Below are positions 45,475-54,829 of a stretch of 64,000 nucleotides of DNA, piece after piece. A program made the position numbers and the translations under genes. The stretch covers positions 1-64,000 of the forward strand of contig JAOTXU010000009.1 of assembly GCA_029862165.1 (NCBI GenBank). Direction: 5' to 3'. Under the pieces are notes generated by a model. It was not told the origin of the DNA and did no database searches. It saw only the letters and a program-made list of their open reading frames with translations. Position 1 is the first letter of the stretch. Every line of letters begins with the position of its first letter. This DNA comes from Gammaproteobacteria bacterium (GTDB taxonomy: Bacteria; Pseudomonadota; Gammaproteobacteria; Steroidobacterales; JABDKV01).

Positions 45475-46943
45475 TGCGACTACTGCTTGTTGTACTGCTT
45501 GCTTTTGCACTTTCCGCCTGTGTGTCGACGACGACGGACAACCCTGAAATGGAGGCAGCCGCTAAGGTCGCAACAGGCGTACAGCCTGACTACTCTTCTT
45601 ATCTCGATCGACCACCGTTGCTGCCTGATTACACCCGCGTCGAGCTGGATAATGGCATCGTTCTGCTGCTGCTGGAGAAGCCGGAAGTTCCGCTGATTGG
45701 TTTTGAGGTAGTCCTCCGCGGTGGTGCCACGGCCGATCCAGCGGGTAAATCTGGCACTGCATCTTTGCTGGCGGAATTGCTACGAAAAGGAGCGGGGGAT
45801 CGCAACGCTACGGATTTCGCGGCAACCGTTGAAGGACTGGGTGGCGATCTCGATACCGGGGCCGGTCTGGAAAGCTTACAGGTCAGTGGCAGTTTCTTGA
45901 GCCGCGATGCTCAGGTCGGGGTGGGCTTATTGGCAGATCTATTGATGCGGCCACAACTTGATGAGGCCGAGTTCAAGAAAATCCGCGACCGCACTGTGCA
46001 ATTTATCAAGGCCGCCAAAGACAGTTCGCCAAACCGCCTGATTGGGACATATGCCGGTGCATTTGTGTTTGATGAACATCCTTATGCTCGCCCCAGTTTT
46101 GGTGATGAAAGCAGCCTGGTCGGCATCAATATTGGCGATGTTCGAAAATTTTACCAGGAACAAGTTGGCGCAGATCGAATGATAGTTGCGGTCACTGGCG
46201 ACTTTGAAACAAACAATATCGTCACGTTATTGCGTAGCGCCTTTGCCTCCTGGCGTGGTGCTGCCCGCGACCTGCCACAATATGGCTCCGCGTCAACGAT
46301 CGCGGGTGGTCGTGTACTGCTAATCGACAAACCCGACGCTACCCAGACCTATTTCTGGATGGGCAATATTGGCGTGAGCAAATACTTCCCACAGCGGGCC
46401 GCGCTCGCGCTGACAAACGCCAAGTTTGGCGGCAGCTTTACCTCCATGCTTAACGACGCACTTCGAGTCAAATCGGGTCTGACCTATGGTGCCAATTCCA
46501 GGCTACTCCAGCCGCGCAAAGCCGGATCGGTATCCATCACGTCATTTACACGGACTGAAACTACGGTCACCGCTATTGACCTGGCGCTGGAAACTCTTGA
46601 GCAACTGCACACATCGGGTTTCGATGCTAAAGCACTCGGGTCGATCAAGGCTTATATTCTGGGCCAGTTTCCGCTGGCGTTTGAGACAGCGCCACAACTG
46701 GCCAGACAGATCGCACGGCTGGAATTTTACGGCCTGGAAACCGACTACATTAACGCCTATGCTCAGAAACTAGTACAAGCCGACATGGATGATGTCGAAA
46801 GCGTAATAGACAAGGTCTATCCACGACCGGCGGACCTGGTTTTTGTACTAATCGGCAATGCGGATGCGATACGTGATGAAGTTGCCAAATACGGGACAGT
46901 GACAGAGATGTCAATAACTGAGGCGCGCTTTAAACCACGCTAA
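45474..46943 (+). CDS. M16-family partner subunit, lipoprotein, zinc motif lost
   Basis: A 489-aa protein with a lipobox (MRLLLVVLLAFALSAC, Cys16). The pitrilysin fold is recognisable (VELDNGIVLLLLEKPEVPL, GGATADPAGKSGTASLLAEL, VTGDFETNNIVTLL, GLTYGANSRL), but the HxxEH position reads GTASLLAEL, so it cannot bind zinc as its partner does. Typical non-catalytic half of M16B pairs, here anchored to a membrane. Confidence 0.92.
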   Translation: MRLLLVVLLAFALSACVSTTTDNPEMEAAAKVATGVQPDYSSYLDRPPLLPDYTRVELDNGIVLLLLEKPEVPLIGFEVVLRGGATADPAGKSGTASLLAELLRKGAGDRNATDFAATVEGLGGDLDTGAGLESLQVSGSFLSRDAQVGVGLLADLLMRPQLDEAEFKKIRDRTVQFIKAAKDSSPNRLIGTYAGAFVFDEHPYARPSFGDESSLVGINIGDVRKFYQEQVGADRMIVAVTGDFETNNIVTLLRSAFASWRGAARDLPQYGSASTIAGGRVLLIDKPDATQTYFWMGNIGVSKYFPQRAALALTNAKFGGSFTSMLNDALRVKSGLTYGANSRLLQPRKAGSVSITSFTRTETTVTAIDLALETLEQLHTSGFDAKALGSIKAYILGQFPLAFETAPQLARQIARLEFYGLETDYINAYAQKLVQADMDDVESVIDKVYPRPADLVFVLIGNADAIRDEVAKYGTVTEMSITEARFKPR

Positions 46944-46968
46944 GTAAACGCTTTAACCTGAGAGAAAA

Positions 46969-49017
46969 ATGACTAACAATCCTTTAGGGACGGCCAGAGC
47001 GGCTGCGATAGCGATTTCGCCTGAGCGATTGAGTGATGCAATCGACAAAGCGATCGGCTGGCTTGATGATAACCAACAGGAAGACGGATCCTGGGTCGGT
47101 ATGCTGGAATCCAACCAGTGCATGGAAGCCGAATGGTTGCTACTGATGCATGTCATCGGCAGAACAGATGACCCCAAAAAGCCTGGTCTGATCAAAACAA
47201 TACTCGATGCTCAGCGTGAGGACGGTTCGTGGGAGGTTTACTATGACGCGCCCACCGGAGACATCAACGCAACCGTCGAGTGTTACGCTGCACTTCGCGC
47301 ACACGGGATAGCCGCCGATCACAGCGCGTTGCAAAAGGCGCGCGAGTGGATCTTTGCGAACGGCGGTTTGCGTGAGATTCGTGTCTTTACACGCTACTGG
47401 CTTTCGCTGATCGGCGAGTGGCCGTGGGACAAAACACCAAATCTTCCACCAGAAATTATTTTGTTGCCGGAATGGTCGCCGGTGAATATTTATGATCTGG
47501 CGAGTTGGGCGCGGGGCACCATGATGCCGCTGGCGGTGCTCTCTGCGCGTCGCGCGGTCTATCCGTTGCCGGCCGATCGGCGTTTGACCGAGTTGTTTCC
47601 CGATGGTCGTGCTGGCATGGATTACAACCTGCCTCGCAAGATAGGTGATGTGTGGGAGCTCGCTTTTCGTGGTGCCGACCGCTTGTTGCACATTTATCAA
47701 AATATTGGTGGTACCACCGGGATCATGCCATTGCGTGAGTACGCAATAGGCCGATGTCTGGAGTGGATACTGCACCGGCAAGAAGAAGATGGTGCATGGG
47801 GTGGGATACAACCGCCGTGGATTTATTCAATCATTGCGTTGTATCACGAGGGTTATGAGCTCGAACATCACGCGGTCAAGAACGGTCTGGCCGCGCTCGA
47901 TGCACACTGGACCTATGAAAAAGACGGTGCATTACGGGTGCAGGCCAGCGAGTCAATCGTGTGGGACACATTGTTGTCGCTTTTGGGAATGGCAGATTGC
48001 GATCGCACCGTGACCGACACGCCGTCAATGGCACGCGCACTGGAGTGGGTGCTCGACAAACAGGTTACAACGGGCGGAGACTGGCAGGTAAAAGTTAAAG
48101 GCGTTGCCCCTGGGGGCTGGCCATTTGAACGGGCGAACAACAATTACCCGGATGTAGATGACACCGCGGTCGCATTGATCGTATTGGCGTTGTTGCAGGA
48201 TCAGTATCCCGATCGGCCGCGTATCAACAACGCGATTAAACTGGCACGTGACTGGGTTGTCGCCATGCAAAGTACTAACGGCGGCTGGGCGGCTTTCGAT
48301 AAGGACAATGACAACGAGTTACTGACCAAGCTGCCATTTTGTGATTTTGGCGAGACACTGGATCCACCCAGTGCTGACGTAACCGGGCACGTGCTGGAGG
48401 CGTTTGGATTGTTGGGCATGGACAGTAGCGAGCCAACGGTGAATCGTGGCCGGACTTTCCTGCAAGACGAACAGGAAAAAGATCGCAGCTGGTTTGGCCG
48501 TTGGGGCGTGAATCATATTTATGGCACGGCCGCGGTACTTCCAGGTTTGCGCGCTATCGGTGAGGATATGCAGCAGGGCTGGATTCGCGATGCCGCGGAG
48601 TGGGTCGTTGAGCACCAGAATGAAGATGGTGGTTGGGGGGAGAGCTGTGCGTCTTACATGGACACCTCTATGCGTGGCGAGGGCGACAGCACGGCGTCGC
48701 AAACCGGCTGGGCATTACTGGCATTGCTGGCGATGAGTGACTCGGCTTATCGGGTGCCGATCGAGCGGGGTCTGGCCTACCTGGTGGACAGGCAGACTGA
48801 TAACGGCACATGGGTTGAACCGCAATATACGGGCACGGGTTTTCCCGGTTATGGAATTGGTGCGCGTATGGATGTGAGCGACAGCAACCTGGAACGCAGG
48901 TTGAGCCAGAGTACGGAGTTGGCGCGGGGTTTCATGATCAACTACAACATGTACCGGCACTATTTTCCGCTTATGGCAATGGGGCGCGCTCGCCGTTATC
49001 TGCATTCCGATTCTTAG
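46969..49017 (+). CDS. shc: Squalene-hopene cyclase
   Basis: Converts squalene to hopene, the first committed step of hopanoid membrane lipids; 682 aa, a membrane-bound monotopic enzyme. The catalytic DxDDTA motif is DVDDTA (395-400, general acid Asp397). QW repeats include QQEDGSWVG, AQREDGSWEV, RQEEDGAWGG, QSTNGGWAAFD, HQNEDGGWGE and RQTDNGTWVE. Other hopanoid genes (squalene synthase, hpnH, hpnG) are absent from the window. The gene begins 25 bases after the M16 pair, possibly by chance. Confidence 0.96.
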   Translation: MTNNPLGTARAAAIAISPERLSDAIDKAIGWLDDNQQEDGSWVGMLESNQCMEAEWLLLMHVIGRTDDPKKPGLIKTILDAQREDGSWEVYYDAPTGDINATVECYAALRAHGIAADHSALQKAREWIFANGGLREIRVFTRYWLSLIGEWPWDKTPNLPPEIILLPEWSPVNIYDLASWARGTMMPLAVLSARRAVYPLPADRRLTELFPDGRAGMDYNLPRKIGDVWELAFRGADRLLHIYQNIGGTTGIMPLREYAIGRCLEWILHRQEEDGAWGGIQPPWIYSIIALYHEGYELEHHAVKNGLAALDAHWTYEKDGALRVQASESIVWDTLLSLLGMADCDRTVTDTPSMARALEWVLDKQVTTGGDWQVKVKGVAPGGWPFERANNNYPDVDDTAVALIVLALLQDQYPDRPRINNAIKLARDWVVAMQSTNGGWAAFDKDNDNELLTKLPFCDFGETLDPPSADVTGHVLEAFGLLGMDSSEPTVNRGRTFLQDEQEKDRSWFGRWGVNHIYGTAAVLPGLRAIGEDMQQGWIRDAAEWVVEHQNEDGGWGESCASYMDTSMRGEGDSTASQTGWALLALLAMSDSAYRVPIERGLAYLVDRQTDNGTWVEPQYTGTGFPGYGIGARMDVSDSNLERRLSQSTELARGFMINYNMYRHYFPLMAMGRARRYLHSDS

Positions 49018-49035
49018 GTCTCGAAAGCGGCCTTA

Positions 49036-49262
49036 GAGGCGATTCAGCTGCGGCGAGGCTAGAAGCCGGCTTATCTAGCGATGCATCGCGCGATGCGTAA
49101 TCCCAAAGTGGCGAGGCTAGAAGCCGGCATTTGTTTGCAGCTCCGGCGAGGAACGCAGTCGCCGCAAACAAACGACCGCATTCTCTCTCGCCGCTCGTTC
49201 TATTCCCTCCCCCCACCGGGGGGAGGGTTAGGGTGGGGGGCGAATCACGCGCGATTGCGATT
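49036..49262. repeat. Dispersed mosaic repeat related to the 330-bp unit
   Basis: Shares modules with 40456-41395 in the same order but diverged: GCGAGGCTAGAAGCCGGC (twice, near 49053 and 49111), GTTTGCAGCTCC with the inverted GCCGCAAACAAACGACCG, CTCTCGCCGC, the CCCTCCCCCCACCGGGGGGA palindrome and GGGTGGGGGGCGAATCACGC. It follows shc. The rest of 49018-49343 has no gene. Confidence 0.75.
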
Positions 49263-49343
49263 CTTTTCCCGCCCCCTCCGAGGTGATTCGCGCCGAATGC
49301 AAAGCTGATGCAGATATACGACTCGCGACTTAGGTGGGGAGCG

Positions 49344-49952
49344 TTATTGACCGAAGGTGGGAACGTCGCCGGCGAGGTAGGCTTGTTCTTCGGGAGTAGA
49401 CTCGCGGCCGAGGATGGCGTTGCGATGGGGAAAGCGGCCGAATTGCACGATGATGTCACGATGTAGTCGTGCGTAATGGGCAAAGCCGTTTTGGAAAATG
49501 TCTTTGGTCCCGTCAGGCACGGTGTCAGCCAGCGCCTCGTATAGCGCAACCGATTGCATTTGTACTGCCAGAGATTCGGCATGTTGCATGGGCATGTAGA
49601 AAAATGCCGTTTCAACCGGACCGAGTCGTCCATCGTGCCCCTTTACTATTCCTGCCTGAGTCAAACGCAGTGCTTTGTCGTCGCATTCGAATGCCTGTGG
49701 GGCACCACGGTAAATATTGCGAGTGAACTGATCCAGCAAGATTGTGGTCGCCAGACTTCCCTTTGCAGTTTCACACCATTGGTCCATTTTGCCTGAGGCT
49801 GCGCCGGCAACATCGGCTGCGAAGCGCTTGCGTATCGGTTCATCCAGATCCGTGCCTGCGGCAAACCAAAAACTCATCCACTTCGGCGTGCACGTAATGT
49901 CCCGACGCGTATCGCCAAACCAGAACTCGAGAATTTCTTCTATTCGATCCAC
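49344..49952 (-). CDS. DUF924 family protein
   Basis: A 202-aa, mostly helical protein. DUF924 hallmarks are ILEFWFGDTRRD near the start, LDQFTRNIYRG, AFFYMPMQHAESLA and FGRFPHRNAILGRESTPEE. TPR-like fold; function unknown. The DUF3052 gene is 2 bases upstream on the same strand. Confidence 0.93.
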   Translation of the reverse strand: MDRIEEILEFWFGDTRRDITCTPKWMSFWFAAGTDLDEPIRKRFAADVAGAASGKMDQWCETAKGSLATTILLDQFTRNIYRGAPQAFECDDKALRLTQAGIVKGHDGRLGPVETAFFYMPMQHAESLAVQMQSVALYEALADTVPDGTKDIFQNGFAHYARLHRDIIVQFGRFPHRNAILGRESTPEEQAYLAGDVPTFGQ

Positions 49953-49954
49953 GC

Positions 49955-50359
49955 TTACCTGTCTTTAAGCCGGTACACAAACTTGAGTCCGGACCATGTG
50001 TCGTCCACAGCACAGATTTTCACGTCTACCAGGCCAATTTTCAATCCTTCTTTCCGTACGTCGGCCTCGCCGAGGTCAGATTCCAATCCCGATGATTTTT
50101 TCACCCACGAAACCCATATCAAACCGTCCTTCGAGAGCGAGCGTTTCGCTCCGGGTAGTTTGGTTTTGAGTTCTCTTTTGGAGCCACAGAACAAGTGTAC
50201 AAAATCCATCTCTTTACCGAGTCGCGACAGCAGTTGTACATCTGCTGGTAGTTTGCCGAGATCGCTGCGATAGCTCGATGGCGCATTGAGAAAAGCTGCA
50301 CGCATTCCGGGCTTTAATCCAAGTTTTTTCTGTAGCGGTTTGCCGGAGTATCCTGCCAT
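49955..50359 (-). CDS. DUF3052 family protein
   Basis: A 134-aa protein with the family opening AGYSGKPLQKKLGLKPGM and the SKDGLIWVSWVKKSSGL segment. No catalytic residues are known for the family. Likely co-transcribed with the DUF924 gene. Confidence 0.88.
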   Translation of the reverse strand: MAGYSGKPLQKKLGLKPGMRAAFLNAPSSYRSDLGKLPADVQLLSRLGKEMDFVHLFCGSKRELKTKLPGAKRSLSKDGLIWVSWVKKSSGLESDLGEADVRKEGLKIGLVDVKICAVDDTWSGLKFVYRLKDR

Positions 50360-50439
50360 TGGTTCTGTCCGTTTGTTTGGACTGATTATAGACTTTGCGT
50401 GCTATGTTTTTATGGCAAGCATGGATGCATCTGGGGCAT

Positions 50440-51258
50440 TCAAGTTTTTTGTGCGCTCGCGATTGGCACGTGCCACACGACGTATTCATTTTCGTCTCTG
50501 ATGGAGCCGATCAGGGAATCAAATAACGCGATCACGTCATTTATGTCGAGATCTGAGTTCTCCGCGATGGCGGGTGCATAGCCATCACGCCATGCCGTCA
50601 TAATGCCGGCAAATGCATCACGTGGTGCGCCCAGCGTATCGATAGTGAGATAGTCAATCGAGATATTGCGCACCGGCAAGCCACGCAGTATTTGATACGC
50701 GTGACGCCCGATACGCAAATCCGTCCCCGTCGCTTTGCCATAGGGCAGGACGCCGTCATGCCATAGTCGGTCGACGTTTTTTTGCACAGTCGGCGCATGG
50801 ATCATGCCGTAGTCCTCGACCAACAGATGGATCCAGCCGCCGGGGCGAGTCAAGCGCACGAGTTCCCTGATAATTAGTTCTGGATGGGGCACCGATTGCA
50901 GCATGTGGCGATTAAGCGTCAGATCGAAACTGTTATCAGCAAATTCCAACGCGTAGGCGTCGCCAACCTGAAACTCAATATGCTCGGCCAGATCGGTATA
51001 GCGTTTTCTCGCTAACACTAGGTGCTGCTCAAGCAGGTCGACGCCGACTACCCGCGCGCCTGTGAAACGGCGGGCCAAACGCGCGGCAATCTCACCGGTA
51101 CCACAACCTACATCGAGTATCTGCGCTTTGTCGGTTAGCCCATATCGATCGTATAGACTCGCCTCCAGCGGCCAGATCGCCATTGCTTGTTCCCGCAAAT
51201 TCCGTTCCATGGATTCATGGGCCATCTGTTCAGCCTGGGGAAAGCGGTCACTGGTCAT
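50440..51258 (-). CDS. Class I SAM-dependent methyltransferase
   Basis: A 272-aa protein with a methyltransferase domain (about 45-150): motif I ILDVGCGTGEIAARLA, motif II VVGVDLLEQHL, motif III FQVGDAYALEF and post-motif LVRLTRPGGWIHLLVEDYG. The C-terminal 110 residues are a separate cap. Substrate not identifiable. Confidence 0.9.
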   Translation of the reverse strand: MTSDRFPQAEQMAHESMERNLREQAMAIWPLEASLYDRYGLTDKAQILDVGCGTGEIAARLARRFTGARVVGVDLLEQHLVLARKRYTDLAEHIEFQVGDAYALEFADNSFDLTLNRHMLQSVPHPELIIRELVRLTRPGGWIHLLVEDYGMIHAPTVQKNVDRLWHDGVLPYGKATGTDLRIGRHAYQILRGLPVRNISIDYLTIDTLGAPRDAFAGIMTAWRDGYAPAIAENSDLDINDVIALFDSLIGSIRDENEYVVWHVPIASAQKT

Positions 51259-51387
51259 CGTGTTGTCCGGGTCTTAGCTGAGGTAAAATCTGGTCAATGC
51301 GCAACATTTGTTAACGCACTTTGGTGCCTGGTCTGCTGCGGCGCTGCTAGTGTACTAGGCACACGTAACCACTGCAGGTACCTAGCC

Positions 51388-51894
51388 ATGTCCAGGTCCC
51401 AAAAACGCTTCACATTCATGATACTGGGTATTTTTGCATCCATAATGCTGCTCGCCTCGCTGAGTGGTTGCTCGACCCTGCAGTCGCCGTTCCAGCAACC
51501 GGTTGTCAAGCTGGCTAATGTTCAGCTCGTCGAGCTCGGCTTGCTCCAGCAGACTTATGGCGTAACGCTGCAGGTTGATAATCCAAACGGCTACACCTTG
51601 CCGATCAAGGGCGTAACCTATGCAGTGAAACTGGCCGGCCAGGACTTTGCATCTGGCCTAACGCCGAATGGTTTCTCGATCCCGGCCAACGGTAGCGATC
51701 AGGTCCAGGTTGAGGTACGCACCAACCTCCTCGAATCGCTTGGCCACCTAGGTCGTATGCTGGCAGACGGACCGCAAAACGTTGACTATGAATTGAATGG
51801 CGACATCCAGATTGACCTGCCGTTGATCGGTGCGATTCCTTTTTCCCGCAGTGGAACTATTCCGCTGACCCGACGCGCCGACACCGAACTCTAG
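51388..51894 (+). CDS. LEA type 2 family lipoprotein
   Basis: A 168-aa exported lipoprotein with a long hydrophobic leader and lipobox LSGC (about residues 25-28). The LEA2/water-stress beta-sandwich domain follows (KLANVQLVELGLLQQTYGVT ... QVDNPNGYTLPIKGVTYAV). ATG 51388 has AGGT upstream; the frame is open to 51187 but overlaps the divergent methyltransferase. Function unknown. Confidence 0.87.
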   Translation: MSRSQKRFTFMILGIFASIMLLASLSGCSTLQSPFQQPVVKLANVQLVELGLLQQTYGVTLQVDNPNGYTLPIKGVTYAVKLAGQDFASGLTPNGFSIPANGSDQVQVEVRTNLLESLGHLGRMLADGPQNVDYELNGDIQIDLPLIGAIPFSRSGTIPLTRRADTEL

Positions 51895-51918
51895 CTTGCG
51901 AGCCGGGTATCCCGGACT

Positions 51919-52284
51919 ATGGCGGTACTGCTTTTCAGACTCAGAGGCGTGCCGGACGACGAAGCCGAAGACATCCGTAATCTTCTTACGGCGAAGTCTA
52001 TAGATTACTACGAAACCCCGGCAGGCAACTGGGGCGTATCAATGCCGTCGCTGTGGTTAAACGATGAACGACAACTGGAAACGGCAAAAGCGCTTATCGA
52101 AGCGTATCAAACAGAGCGTGCGGAAAATGCCAGGGCCGAATACGCTCGTCTAAAAGCAGAAGGAAAACAGAGACGCCTCTTGGATGAACTCAAGGAAAAT
52201 CCGACGCGGTTCGCTGCCTATCTGTTGCTCGCCATTGTTGTGCTCTATTTTTCGACAAAACCATTCTTGGACATGATCGGCTAG
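51919..52284 (+). CDS. Small membrane protein, DUF6164-like
   Basis: A 121-aa protein: a ferredoxin-like N-terminal region (VLLFRLRGVPDDEAEDIRNL ... DYYETPAGNWGVSMPSLW), a charged helix (about 60-95) and one C-terminal transmembrane segment (about 99-117). It matches my memory of DUF6164 proteins; unverified. Its stop overlaps that of the convergent phosphatase-like gene by 4 bases. Confidence 0.8.
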   Translation: MAVLLFRLRGVPDDEAEDIRNLLTAKSIDYYETPAGNWGVSMPSLWLNDERQLETAKALIEAYQTERAENARAEYARLKAEGKQRRLLDELKENPTRFAAYLLLAIVVLYFSTKPFLDMIG

Positions 52285-52808
52285 TATTTTTGAGTCTTGA
52301 TATCTTGAATATAGTCTGTCCAGAGTTTATTCGGTTCCCACACCGCGTTCAGGTCCTGTAAGGCAGTTTGTTCCGGGACGTTATCGACCATGACCTGGTA
52401 TAAATACGTCATTGCAGAGGCGCGATAGTTAGCACCGCATTGCACCAGTAGTTTATCCGCTTTGTAATTGTTCATCGCCGCCGTGAACCGTTGAAAGTCG
52501 GCAGCTGCCGGTGCATTCCAGTCCACGGGGACAGAAACCCATTCGATACCAAGATCCGAGAGCTTTTGTTCCTGGCCAGCAGGTGGCTCTACCCTAAGAT
52601 CGATTACGACCTGCAAGCCATCGGCGGCCAGGTGACTGAGACCGTTCCCCACGAAATGCCCGCTGGTAGCCAGCTTATCGTCGATGACGTGGTAGTTCAT
52701 CGCCGGCCCCGCATGGTGATCATGCCCTGGTTGTTTAACCTTGGCACAGGAAGCCAGAAGTATTACGGCAATGCCCGAAAAGCCTAATCCCATGATTACG
52801 TTACGCAT
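52281..52808 (-). CDS. Dual-specificity phosphatase-like lipoprotein
   Basis: A 175-aa protein with a lipobox (VILLASC) and His-rich start (GHDHH). A DSP/PTP-like domain follows (LATSGHFVGNGLSHLAADG, VVIDLRVEPP, WVSVPVDW). The active-site loop reads VQCGANYRASA, CX4R rather than CX5R, as I recall for this periplasmic subfamily. ATG 52808 is preferred over TTG 52814. Catalysis is uncertain. Confidence 0.82.
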   Translation of the reverse strand: MRNVIMGLGFSGIAVILLASCAKVKQPGHDHHAGPAMNYHVIDDKLATSGHFVGNGLSHLAADGLQVVIDLRVEPPAGQEQKLSDLGIEWVSVPVDWNAPAAADFQRFTAAMNNYKADKLLVQCGANYRASAMTYLYQVMVDNVPEQTALQDLNAVWEPNKLWTDYIQDIKTQKY

Positions 52809-52925
52809 GCACAAAATCTCTCAGACCGATCGGAGCAAACAGTTTAGCGCAGTCGGCAATGAAAACTGGTCGAGAATCACTAAGGTGGTAGAGTCCGCTA
52901 TCCGTTGCTGATTTTGGTGGATGCC

Positions 52926-53351
52926 GTGTCTGACCCCTATACTGGCAGCTGTTTGTGCGGCGCAATCGCATTCGAGATCGACGAGTTTCTGCCAGCGGCC
53001 CACTGCCATTGCTCTATGTGCCGGAAGTTTCATGGCGCGGCGTTTGCCACTATCGCCAGCGTAGCGCGTGAAAAATTTCGCTGGCTAAAGGGAGATAAAG
53101 CGCTGAAAGGCTTTACAGCGGAAAACGGAACCACACGCACATTTTGTCGTCATTGTGGCTCCAGTCTGATGTTTTCAAGCCCGCGGGCACCGCAAGACGA
53201 AGTTGAGATTGCGCTGGGGGCTCTAGACAGCGATATACCATTGCAGCCCGATGCACATATCTATGTCGGTTCGTCTGCAAATTGGACGAAGTTGAGTGAC
53301 GGTCTGCCGCAGTATGTTGAAGGACGCAGTAGCGCCCAAACAAAGAAGTAA
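52926..53351 (+). CDS. GFA/CENP-V family zinc protein
   Basis: A 141-aa protein with the zinc cysteine pattern of glutathione-dependent formaldehyde-activating-like proteins: GSCLCGAIAFEI, HCHCSMCRKFHGAAF and CRHCGSSLMF. GTG 52926 starts the conserved region and has GGTGG upstream; TTG 52905 is an alternative. Family members handle S-hydroxymethyl-glutathione or bind nucleic acid; the role here is open. Confidence 0.9.
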   Translation: MSDPYTGSCLCGAIAFEIDEFLPAAHCHCSMCRKFHGAAFATIASVAREKFRWLKGDKALKGFTAENGTTRTFCRHCGSSLMFSSPRAPQDEVEIALGALDSDIPLQPDAHIYVGSSANWTKLSDGLPQYVEGRSSAQTKK

Positions 53352-53369
53352 CTTTTTGGAGGAGGCATT

Positions 53370-53729
53370 GTGTTAGTAGCCGCCAACATTGTCGTCGCCC
53401 TGGTCGCGCTCTTGCATATCTACTTTCTGGTGCTGGAGATGTTTCTGTGGGACAAGCCCATGGGTTTGCGAGCGTTTGGTCAGAGCAAGGAGAAAGCGGC
53501 CATCACTAAAGTACTGGCCGCCAACCAGGGTCTATATAATGGCTTCCTCGCGGCGGGTTTATTTTGGGGGTTGAGTCTTGGCGCACAAGGCACTGCCATC
53601 AAGGTGTTTTTTCTAGGCTGTGTGCTGGTGGCAGGCCTGTTTGGGGCGGCCACGGCCAGTCGAAAGATACTTTTTATACAGGCACTTCCGGCGGCCGTCG
53701 GCCTGGCGCTGGTGCTAATGAGCGGATAG
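53370..53729 (+). CDS. DUF1304 membrane protein
   Basis: A 119-aa membrane protein with four hydrophobic segments and the family phrases HIYFLVLEMFLWDKPMGLRAF and VLAANQGLYNGFLAAGL. GTG 53370 follows a strong GGAGGAGG. Function unknown. Confidence 0.9.
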   Translation: MLVAANIVVALVALLHIYFLVLEMFLWDKPMGLRAFGQSKEKAAITKVLAANQGLYNGFLAAGLFWGLSLGAQGTAIKVFFLGCVLVAGLFGAATASRKILFIQALPAAVGLALVLMSG

Positions 53730-53792
53730 GTCATCCGCTAAAACGAGTAGCTATACTCAACCTGGATTATCCCAATACCGAAGGGAGGGGTC

Positions 53793-54230
53793 ATGACCGA
53801 AACACGAGCAAGCACGCCGAGGCATCTCTGGGTTATTGGAATTGTCGCGTTTTTGTGGAGTTTAATGGGCGCAATGGATTACGTCATGACGCAAACAAGA
53901 AACGAAGCGTATATGGCAAACTTTACACCCGAGCAGCTCTCGTTTTTTTACGGGCTGCCGAGCCTGATAGTGGCAAGCTGGGCCATCGCCGTCTGGGGCG
54001 GGCTACTCGGCGTAATACTTTTATTGTTGCGCAAAAGTCTGGCCGTGTGGGTATTGCTAGCGTCTTTTGTCGCGATGGTCATCACGGCGATCCACAACTA
54101 CGGTTTGTCCAATGGCATGGAAGTTGTTGGCGATCCCTTTTCGTTGGGCTTTACCGCACTGATATTCGTCGTCTCGCTGGCCTTGTTTTTGTACGCTCGC
54201 ACGATGCAAAAACGGGGCGTACTCGTCTAG
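53793..54230 (+). CDS. Four-helix membrane protein
   Basis: A 145-aa integral membrane protein with four predicted segments (about 11-33, 58-80, 84-104, 117-135). Between the first two lies FTPEQLSFFYGLPS, a recurring feature in small proteins loosely labelled sugar transporters in databases; transport is not shown. ATG 53793 has GGAGGG upstream. Confidence 0.82.
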   Translation: MTETRASTPRHLWVIGIVAFLWSLMGAMDYVMTQTRNEAYMANFTPEQLSFFYGLPSLIVASWAIAVWGGLLGVILLLLRKSLAVWVLLASFVAMVITAIHNYGLSNGMEVVGDPFSLGFTALIFVVSLALFLYARTMQKRGVLV

Positions 54231-54244
54231 GCAATCAAAGTAAA

Positions 54245-54829
54245 ATGACTTCGTGCACGTCTCTGCTCGCTGAGGTTCGGGCCTGCACTATTTGTAAAGC
54301 CGATTTGCCATTGGGTCCCCGCCCCGTGCTGCAGTTGCACCCCAAGGCCAGGATATTGATTGCTGGACAGGCCCCGGGCAGAAAAGTGCATGAATCCGGT
54401 GTGCCGTTCGATGATCCCAGTGGCAAACGGCTGCGTGAGTGGCTGGGTGTCACACCCGAAGTGTTTTACGACTCAAAACAAATTGCGCTTTTGCCGATGG
54501 GATTCTGTTTTCCGGGTTCCGGCAAATCGGGCGACTTGCCGCCACGGCCGGAATGCGCACCGGCTTGGCGCGACCGGCTGATGGCACAGTTACGGCATCT
54601 GGAATTGACAGTAGTGTTGGGGAGGTATGCGCAGACGTATCACTTCGATAGTAAGGGGATGTCGTTGACTGACCTGGTGAAATCGTGGCGCAGTCATTGG
54701 CCACAAGCGGTTCCGCTACCGCACCCCAGCCCGCGCAACAATCTCTGGCTGCGACGCAACCCTTGGTTTGAGACGGAGCTGGTTCCCGCCCTGCGCAAGC
54801 GTGTTACGGCTATTCTTGGTGAGCAATGA
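54245..54829 (+). CDS. Uracil-DNA glycosylase family protein
   Basis: A 194-aa base-excision-repair-type protein. The active-site region ILIAGQAPGRKVHESGVPFD is like GEAPG-type loops of family 4/5 enzymes; the second motif is LPHPSPRNNLW. A CTIC pair near residue 14 recalls the start of the iron-sulfur site, but the later cysteines are not clearly placed, so a cluster is doubtful. ATG 54245 is the natural start; the much longer open frame to the left crosses two other genes. Overlaps the next gene (ATGA). Confidence 0.87.
   Translation: MTSCTSLLAEVRACTICKADLPLGPRPVLQLHPKARILIAGQAPGRKVHESGVPFDDPSGKRLREWLGVTPEVFYDSKQIALLPMGFCFPGSGKSGDLPPRPECAPAWRDRLMAQLRHLELTVVLGRYAQTYHFDSKGMSLTDLVKSWRSHWPQAVPLPHPSPRNNLWLRRNPWFETELVPALRKRVTAILGEQ

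Noticed and set aside
53564-54244. Left extension of the uracil-DNA glycosylase frame
   Set aside because: It runs through DUF1304 and the four-helix protein in another frame; the family starts at 54245.
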